Source: Doryteuthis pealeii (Eukaryota > Mollusca > Cephalopoda > Myopsida > Loliginidae). From it: a stretch of 64,000 nt of DNA. Positions 57,882 to 64,000 of this stretch are shown here, one piece after another (position 1 is the stretch's first letter; each line of letters begins with the position of its first letter). The notes beneath the pieces are model-generated. The model had not been told where the DNA came from and made no database searches. It saw nothing but the letters and a program-made list of their open reading frames with translations. The stretch is from the NCBI GenBank assembly GCA_023376005.1, contig CM042181.1:25847117-25911116 (forward strand). Direction: 5' to 3'. The translations under genes and the position numbers were made by a program.

Positions 57882-58153
57882 AATTTTCTTGCATATCAAA
57901 TCAATTTTCCCCATTGATATAAACTGAAATGCCATTAATCTGTTCAAGCCCCCATTTCCACCTCAACACTATAGTTTTTTTTTTTAAGAAAACAAAAATA
58001 GCACTGTAATATGTTTTGTAAGTGACATCCTCCTGTGGACCCCCGCACATGGACACAAACATCTAAAATTAATGCTTTAACAATAATACAAGGAAGATAT
58101 TGAAGAAACTTTTTTAAATTGTTAAAAATGCAAAAATAAAAATCTTTACAAAC

Positions 58154-58263
58154 CTCCCTCATCTGAGCTAGCCTAATTTGTTGCTGAGCAAAAAAAATAT
58201 GTTTTGATTCATGGTCTTTCAAAAAGCGACGTCTCAGCCGAAAGCGATCACTTTGGGATGTTT
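58154..58263 (-). CDS. PRKDC: PRKDC exon d (RLRRRFLKD basic helix)
   Basis: The exon is 110 bp, finishing a split Glu codon then 36 codons to phase 0. It encodes DRFRLRRRFLKDHESK then AQQQIRLAQMRE. The first part matches the very conserved LLRLRRRFMRDQEK helix of vertebrate DNA-PKcs. The acceptor is tatacag and the donor gtttgt, a weaker donor than its neighbours. The lysine/arginine-rich helix sits just after the disordered phosphorylation loop. Confidence 0.93.
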
Positions 58264-58417
58264 CTGTATAAAAAAATTATAAATAAATTATTTCAAATGA
58301 ACATACACTTAAAAAATTTTTCTTTCAAATATAGTTTCTCTAAAAATGTTTAAAAAATATATAGTTAAATCATATATATACATATACACACACACAGTTA
58401 AACAAAAAAGTTATATA

Positions 58418-59343
58418 TTAGGTGTACCTGAAAGTCCTGTCCCAATTTTTGTTAGGAATAATAATTGAAAAAAATATTACTGACAAATCTTTATTGCTCA
58501 ACAAAATAGTCACCATTATTAGATATAACCTTTGTCCATCTACTTGGGAGCTTTTTCAAAAAAATTAACATCTTTGGAAGAAATAAAGGAATTCAACTCT
58601 GCTTCAACATTTATGAATCTTTTTCCACTGATGAAATGCTCTAAAGAACGGAATAAGTGAAAATCTGATGAAGCAAGGTCTGGCAAGTATGGAGGGTGAG
58701 GAAGAACTTCCCAACCTAAGGGCTTTATTTTTCTTGAGTTTGTTTAGCGGAATGGGGTCTAGCGTTAAAAGGAGACTATTGCAGATTATTGCCCGCATTG
58801 CTTTGTTGGCTGGAAAGAGTTCATGAGGAACCCACCTACCCTCTTTATACACCTTTCCAATCTTTTTGAGATGCTCCTGAACAGTAGACTAAGGCGCATC
58901 AAGTCTTTGGGACAATGTTCTGATTGTTTGTTGAGGATCTTCTTCCACTGCAGCTTTGAAAAGTTCATCAACGAAAAGACTGGATTTCTCCGATCGAAGC
59001 TCATCAGTAAGGTCGAAATTGCCTTCTTTAAATTTCAAAAACCATCTAAAACATTTTCTAACACTCATACCTATGGATAGACAGCGGTTATGTTTTTAAC
59101 TTCAGTTTTTGGATTGCTACCTTTGTGGAATTCATACAACATGCAATGACGCATATGATTCACTTTGAAACCTTTGTCTTCCATGGGCTATATATGTTTT
59201 TAAACTATCAACAGCAGTAGATTTAACTAAATGTGAAGTTTAACTGAGAATCTGGCATCTGATAGGACCTTGAAAACAGCTGTCTAGACTTAATCTGGTG
59301 TTTTAGTATGGCAAAAAAAAGGGGACAGAACTTTCCGGTACCC

Positions 59344-59350
<7 letters not shown>
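58418..59350 (-). pseudogene. mariner transposon with decayed transposase
   Basis: Inverted ends GGTGTACCTGAAAGTCCTGT (58421) and the complement near 59315-59345 lie next to TA. On minus, the transposase starts MEDKGFKVNHMRHCMLYEF near 59184, and in shifted frames reads EDPQQTIRTLSQRLDAPQST, VQEHLKKIGKVYKEGRWVPH and ELFPANKAMRAIICNSLLLT. These are the HTH, linker WVPHEL and following helices of mariner transposases. The DDE/DDD catalytic half is missing. Confidence 0.9.
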
Positions 59351-59394
<44 letters not shown>

Positions 59395-59458
59395 GCTGTT
59401 TAACAAAAAAAGTTATATATATATTCATATACACACACACACACAATGTTTAACAAAG

Positions 59459-59495
<37 letters not shown>

Positions 59496-59567
59496 AATAG
59501 TTTTTTTAAATATGTAAAATTGAATTGGATGATTTCAGAAATAATGGTAAGAAATAGAAATTAAGAT

Positions 59568-59775
59568 TTTTTGTTGGTTGCTTGTTTTACGGCTTATCAA
59601 CCCTCTTTTGGGTCATTCAATGCTTAATCAAGTCATTCTTTTAATAAACAAAGGATTCAGGTTGTTCAGGTACCTGCTGTTGCTTAAATGGTCACCTAAT
59701 TAAGTATTTAACAAGCTCATTGCTGCTTAACTTCAATGATCTAGCAGGAACCTGTTTTTTTCAACCTGATTTGGA
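59568..59775 (-). repeat. 5S rRNA-derived SINE (complete copy)
   Basis: On minus the head reads AACAGGTTCCTGCTAGATCA, TTGAAGTTAAGCAGCAATGA, gcttgttaaatacttaattaggtgacc and ttaagcaacagcaggtacc. These follow the 5S rRNA order CCCGATCTCGTCTGATC, GGAAGCTAAGCAGGGTC, GGTTAGTACTTGGATGGGTGACC and TGGGAATACC. The tail carries cattgaatgacccaaaag and gataagccgtaaaacaagc, the same stem-loop tail as the 600-bp retroposon. Confidence 0.82.
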
Positions 59776-59923
59776 CATAATGTGGATTTTTGGGAATTAT
59801 CGGATGTAATACTTAACAGAATTTGATCTGTATATTGAGTAACATTGTATATGTTCTGTGCAAAAATTCTTTTATTCTTTCTTATTTATTTCTTCATTTT
59901 TTTAAAAATGTGATGTTCTAGGA

Positions 59924-60898
59924 CAGTGGTGGCTAAAATGGGCCACAGCAAATTTCAGGTGGGCCAAAGAAATATTATAATTCTATATGATTTCAGAGCA
60001 TACTTTTTATATATAAAATCCAATAATATATGTGGGAAATTTATATTTTCTAGAAAGTAAGATGTCAACTAATTTACAGTAGGGGAGAGTGGGAGAGATA
60101 TACGCCCCTATATGCCAATTGAATAAGATAATGAACTTTGGTTTGGTTTGTTTTGTTTTACGGCATATCAACCTCAGTGGGTCATTTAATGCCAATAAAG
60201 TTTTGAAATAAATCAATTCTTAATGGATAATACAATTTTTTTATAAATACATTTTTATATTTAACCCATAGATGGGACCCTAACAGGTACTACCACTCTG
60301 GGTCAGAGTGGACCAGGGAGCAATGGTGATGAAGGGGTGCTCCACATTCCCCAAACCTCCAAAACTGGAACCTCACCATCAGATAGAGTTTAATGTCATT
60401 CCCAGGACATGTAGACCTGCAGCCACCGCCTTCTAGCACCCATATGATAAAAAGGGCTTGGGGCTTGCCATAAGGGCAATAGGGTTGGGAAAATCATATA
60501 GGTGCTAGGGCTTGACGTGACCAGCCGATTGATCGGAGGGGGCCTCACCGACCGCCCGTCTAGCCCAAGATAGGGCCAAAGTGGAGTATTGCATGTCATG
60601 AACTGCTCATCCACCTGGGCTCTATCCTTAAGCATCACGGGTCACCACCCACGGCTAACAGGTGGGCCCATTGGGGGAGTCTTACCCCTCTGCAGAGGTG
60701 CAGTCGGTGCATTCTAACGCCCCAGTCGACAGGGCGGAATGAACTCTGGGCGGTTAAAATTGCAAATCGTCATCAATATGGTTGAATAAATATCTTATGT
60801 TAAATGGAAATATTTTTTCTATTATAATAATTTCATGGGCCACAAAAGAATTCTAGTTTCAAAGTGGGCCATGAGCTGAAAAAGGTTGGGAACACCTG
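59924..60898. mobile_element. hAT MITE containing a nested retroposon
   Basis: Ends CAGTGGTGGCTAAAATGGGCC and the loose complement of ggttgggaacacctg. Duplication ttctagga / ctctagga (7 of 8). Without the nested 600-bp retroposon and one target copy it is about 370 bp. gtgggcca text near both ends supports pairing. Confidence 0.87.
60138..60737 (-). mobile_element. 600-bp retroposon, reference copy (nested)
   Basis: Exactly 600 bp between duplications AATGAACT (60130-60137, 60738-60745). On minus: start CCGCCCTGTCGACTGGGGCG, body with a palindromic cctctgcagagg, end CGGCAT...ATGCCG stem-loop then AAACAAAACAAACCAAACC-type tail. No open frame of note, no recognisable tRNA or 5S head in this longer family. 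Confidence 0.95.
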
Positions 60899-60934
60899 CT
60901 CTAGGAGACATAGAAAATAAATAAATATAAGTTG

Positions 60935-61470
60935 CACAAATATCTTTGACAATAAATAATAATAAAGACAGTCAATAGAGAACAAAACCTGTCCTTGTTC
61001 CTGTGGAGATTTCTATACATTTTACTTTGATGTAATTTGGTTGTATCATCAAGATATACAATTGAATGACAATTATTATTTGTAGCGTCATTCATTTTTA
61101 TCATTTCACAAATCTCATTCTGATTGCCGACATTTAAGTCAGAAATGTTAAATTGAAGTCTGTCTCTTTCATATTTCAAAGTGCTGGTAGATAAAGAAAA
61201 AAGAGATTTATCGTTCCTCTCTTGATATAGTTCTACAATTTCTTCAGAACTGTTGCTGTTATTGTCAATAACGATGCTGCTCTGAGGAGGAGGTGACTCT
61301 CCTTTCTTATTAGTTTCTGGAGTTCACAGAAATTTGTGATGACTTTTTAAATGTATTCTGTAAGTATGGAAGAGAGAGAATTTCTTTCTGCAGTATTTAC
61401 ATTTATACAAAGAAATCTTGGAATGTGTTTTTAATTGCTGTGTATGTATGTATGTCCAGTGGAAACTATG
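60935..61470 (-). pseudogene. C2H2 zinc-finger gene relic
   Basis: On minus, QLKTHSKISLYKCKYCRKKF then SLFHTYRIHLKSHHKFL gives one whole C-x2-C-x12-H-x3-H finger and the end of a previous one. A TGA follows; the same frame then stays open for about 130 codons (KKGESPPPQSSIVIDNNS, Ser-rich, then KYERDRLQFNISDLNV). One stop in an otherwise long frame suggests a young retrocopy or a misread base. It lies in the PRKDC intron between exons c and d, same strand. Confidence 0.6.
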
Positions 61471-61499
61471 AAAATAAAACAATTTGTTGGATTTTTTAT

Positions 61500-61700
61500 A
61501 TATAAGGCATGAGGCAAATGGTCACCTCTATTTATAGACTCGCCTATAAGCACGTGACCTGAGAAAAATTCCTATTGTCCAATCACTGGCAGTGCTGTTG
61601 CTGTATTTATAAGAGGCCTAATTCTAATCTTAACTCATTCACACTTGGATTCTCTTGGACGTTGGACTTACAAAGAATACTATAACACCGGATTCTTATT
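61500..61700. repeat. LTR-like dispersed piece
   Basis: GTCACCTCTATTTATAGACTCGCC and the following CCAATCACTGGCAGT-like text recur at 18995-19060. A CCAAT box upstream of TATTTATAAG suggests a promoter from an LTR, but ends are not visible. Confidence 0.45.
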
Positions 61701-62149
61701 GGCTTGCTTACTTATTACTACATCTGGAACTAAGGATGGCTGCCAGATACTTAACACAATTAACGACAAAGTAAATATATTAATACATTCACTATCACCA
61801 GATTTTGCTTTTTGAGCAAAAATAATGAAGATTTGATTTATATTTGTGAAGATAATTAAAAAATAAAATTTAAATATTAACAGCATGGAATTTGTTTGTT
61901 GAATTTAATATTTTAAATAGGAGACACTGATTTTTTTTCAGATTGGCTGTGCATATTTTGTTTTTTTCAGACAGAATCAATGCAAGGTTTTTTTACATAG
62001 GGACTTTAATCAGGCATCCAGTGAGAATCCAACTCACGACAACTATGAGTAACTTTTTGCTCCCCCTTTCTACCCAGGAGATGCCATGTAGCTGCTTCTA
62101 GTTATGAATATTGTAAACTTACAATCAATATTTGTTCAATACAACCTGA

Positions 62150-62310
62150 GATTTCCTTTGCTGAAAAAACAGGTTCCTGCATGAGCATTGAAGTTAAGCA
62201 GCAATGAGCTTGTTAAATACTTAATTAGGTGACCACTTAAGCAACAGCTGGTACTTGAGCAACCAGAGTCCTTTGTTTATCAAAAGAATGACTTGGTAGT
62301 ATTGTTTTTT
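62150..62310 (+). repeat. 5S rRNA-derived SINE (copy 3)
   Basis: On plus: aaaacaggttcctgcatgag, CATTGAAGTTAAGCAGCAAT, gagcttgttaaatacttaattaggtgacc, then cagctggtacttgagc and a tail tttatcaaaagaatgactt, cut before the stem-loop. Very close to 59568-59775 but on the opposite strand. Confidence 0.8.
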
Positions 62311-62411
62311 TTTTAATACTAATATTAGAGAATGTCAGAATTTTTTTATTTTGATAATTTAAAGAATTACTTCCAGGATTAAAACTAAAAACAGAATAGA
62401 AAACCATTTAC

Positions 62412-62633
62412 CTGCTTTGCTGCTTTTTTGATTGGATGTGGAAGCTGCATGTTTGCCGCCAAGTTTGGATTTACCAAAATCTGAACCAGGTTTCTTTCTG
62501 GTTGAGAGAGGCGCTTTTGCTGATGCAGTGGCTGTAGATCCTTGGCTAAAGAGCAAAGAACTAGAAGTATCAACATCCATATCAGTTTCAGCAAAAGTAC
62601 CCACACTGCTCTGTGTCAGCCAATTAAATGCAC
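62412..62633 (-). CDS. PRKDC: PRKDC exon c (NWLTQSS and DFGKSKLG segment)
   Basis: The exon is 222 bp, completing the previous split codon (gly) and leaving one base over. It encodes AFNWLTQSSVGTFAE near the start and SDFGKSKLGGKHAAS near the end. Vertebrate DNA-PKcs has FDWLTGSST and PDFGKKRLG at the same places. The centre is Ser/Thr/Ala-rich and looks disordered. A TQ dipeptide lies in NWLTQSS. The donor is gtaaat. Confidence 0.93.
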
Positions 62634-62702
62634 CTTTGATGTTGAAAAATACAAGAAAAGAAAGAAAAATAAATTAAATTTCTCAGAAAACTCTAGATTG
62701 TT

Positions 62703-62890
62703 AGTTAGTTGCTTGGGTTTTATAGCATATCAACCTTGATGGGTCATTTTATGCCAAAGACATTTTTGTTTTATTCATTCTTAATGGATACTCAATTTCT
62801 TTTTTAAAAAAAAATTGTTTTTCTTTTTAACCAGTAGATGGAACACTAACAGGTACTACCATTCCGGGTCATAGTGGATCTGGGCAGAAA
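62703..62890 (-). repeat. retroposon tail and partial body
   Basis: Divergent tail (ttttatagcatatcaacc, gggtcattttatgcc) and start of the body (agatggaacactaacagg). Same orientation as the rest; close to the subfamily at 23405. Confidence 0.75.
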
Positions 62891-62952
62891 ACTCTTGAAA
62901 CAAAATAAAAGATAGCAATTAACCAACAAAGAGAGAAAATTACGTTGTTTGA

Positions 62953-63203
62953 TATTAGTAGGACTGTGACATCAGATGATTGTTGTACAGGGGTTGTCAT
63001 TAAATGTAGCTCACATCATTCTCAGTTTACACGGTTAGTAATAATGTAAAAGTGGAGAGAAATGTATCAGACAAGGGGAGATAGCTCATTATAAAAGATG
63101 ACAATGTCCATTTCATCACTGGTATTAGTAGGACTGTGACATCAGATGATTGTTGTACAGGGGTTGTCATTAAATGTAGCTCACATCATTCTCAGTTTAA
63201 CAT
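62953..63203. repeat. 170-bp-spaced direct duplication
   Basis: About 80 bp starting tattagtaggactgtgacat occurs at 62953 and 63123, nearly identical. It lies in the intron between exons b and c. Nothing else recognised. Confidence 0.9.
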
Positions 63204-63301
63204 CAACTGGTCAGGAAACTCTAAAATTAAACAATGACAGAGCTGAAAGAGCTGAAAGAGCAGATCTTGGGTTATTTTAACAATAAATCTCAACTAAATA
63301 C

Positions 63302-63461
63302 CTTGTGTAGGTGTATACTCTTTATGACTAGTATCAACAGATGCCTGTACATAACCAGTTTCCATATCTTCTTCTGGATTATCCCCAGATGTCTGAGAAC
63401 TGACAAAAAGTGGGGTCATTGTGGCATGACGTTGTTGCCATGAAGACTGTAATTTATAATC
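63302..63461 (-). CDS. PRKDC: PRKDC exon b (ABCDE autophosphorylation cluster)
   Basis: The exon is 160 bp, entering in phase 0 and leaving one base over. It encodes 53 residues including the conserved TPLFVSSQTSG and a terminal TPTQ. In vertebrates this position holds the ABCDE cluster, whose phosphorylation opens the complex and frees DNA ends. The SQ and TQ dipeptides here are candidate phospho-acceptors. The middle is acidic and divergent, as expected for a disordered loop. The acceptor is gttgcag and the donor gtattt. Confidence 0.92.
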
Positions 63462-63599
63462 CTGCAACAAAAATAAAAAAATAAAGGATGTTTAAATTTT
63501 CAAAATCAGATGGAAACAAAGAGCAAAGATATAAGCAGAATTAGATTACTGTTTTATTATTCAACACAGAAAATGCGACATATAGATAGATAGAAAGAG

Positions 63600-63656
<57 letters not shown>

Positions 63657-63696
63657 TAGAAGCAGCTACCTAGCATTGCCATTTTTTTTAGCTTAC

Positions 63697-63907
63697 CTGA
63701 AATTTACATTCAGACAATGGAAATTCATAGATTTTCCGAGTGTATTCCGGACTTTTGCTTGTCATTTCCAGAATGAGATTTGTGGCATAATTCAAGAATC
63801 GGTTCTCTGTCTTTGGGGAATACATCAGTTTAAGAATGGCTACAATACGCTCAAGAGTGCCTTCAGGTAGCCGGTCATTACTGCTCCAGAAATTCTGGAT
63901 CAAAAGC
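63697..63907 (-). CDS. PRKDC: PRKDC exon a (before the ABCDE cluster)
   Basis: The exon is 211 bp: one base completing a split codon, then 70 codons ending in phase 0. The acceptor reads gtgtgcag and the donor gtaagc. Key stretches are RLPEGTLERIVAIL, MYSPKTENRFLNYATN and EMTSKSPEY, ending FPLSECKFQ. Vertebrate DNA-PKcs has the same order (RLPSNTLDR, YSPK, LEMTSMSPDY, PLSECEFQ). The block is helical-repeat scaffold. It is the first PRKDC exon visible; its upstream partner lies beyond the right edge of the window. Confidence 0.95.
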
Positions 63908-64000
63908 CTGCACACATTAAAAACAACATTTATAAAATGATATCAGTAAATGTCAAAAGAATATATATATATATATATACTTACAAATTTTATTTACATA

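Larger units (their letters stand above)
5736..63907 (-). other. PRKDC: PRKDC gene, partial (20 exons recognised, internal part)
   Basis: This is the catalytic subunit of DNA-dependent protein kinase, a nuclear PI3K-like kinase that binds Ku at DNA ends and drives non-homologous end joining. Twenty short minus-strand blocks, each with an AG acceptor and GT donor, translate to peptides following vertebrate DNA-PKcs in the same order. They run from the segment before the ABCDE phosphorylation cluster through much of the FAT-type helical repeats. Exon lengths and phases agree across nearly all junctions. Introns run from about 160 bp to over 9 kb and hold nearly all the transposons described here. 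The N-terminal HEAT repeats and the kinase/FATC domains are outside the window. One expected exon (between 21792 and 12641) was not found, and three exons carry apparent indels. The assignment rests on recalled family similarity, not on a database search. Confidence 0.93.

Overview
This window is animal nuclear DNA. It is AT-rich, full of (AT)n, (CA)n and (GA)n microsatellites, has no dense gene packing, and holds one long multi-exon gene surrounded by transposons. The mix of tRNA-derived and 5S-derived SINEs, RTE- and Jockey-like LINE tails, a Penelope-like element, Gypsy elements and hAT/mariner MITEs suits a lophotrochozoan. My best guess is a mollusc, possibly a cephalopod; that is inference from repeat style, not a species identification.

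The only host gene I can support is PRKDC (DNA-dependent protein kinase catalytic subunit, DNA-PKcs) on the minus strand. Twenty exons from 63907 down to 5736 join in compatible phases and follow vertebrate DNA-PKcs in order: the segment before the ABCDE autophosphorylation cluster, the cluster itself (SQ/TQ motifs in exons 2 and 3), then much of the FAT-type helical repeat region. The kinase domain is not in the window and should lie beyond the low-coordinate end; the amino-terminal half lies beyond the high-coordinate end. One exon expected between 21792 and 12641 was not found. Three exons (34780-34886, 27881-27990, 9035-9203) hold apparent single-base indels, either assembly errors or decay.

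Almost everything else is transposon sequence in the introns. 1-12 kb: Helitron pieces, palindromic MITEs, RTE-like LINE tails and a 600-bp retroposon. 12-24 kb: a long palindrome, a 630-bp (GA)n tract, a 69-bp tandem array made from a tRNA-SINE head, a 132-bp triplicate, a 5S-derived repeat and more retroposon copies. 24-38 kb: LINE fragments, mariner MITEs, a Gypsy pol relic interrupted by an inverted solo LTR, another solo LTR inside a MITE, and a hAT MITE. 41.1-43.2 kb: a Penelope-like element with GIY-YIG endonuclease, inverted termini and hammerhead-like motifs. 48.7-54.8 kb: a Gypsy-class element with two LTRs, an intact gag-protease frame and env-like remnants but no pol. 55-63 kb: more retroposons, a mariner relic, a nested hAT MITE, a zinc-finger relic and two 5S-derived SINEs.

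The most interesting signals are a 5S rRNA-derived SINE sharing its 3' tail with the 600-bp retroposon, the uniform orientation of every tail copy seen (same strand as PRKDC), the pol-less gag-pro-env element, and the hammerhead-like motifs in the Penelope termini.
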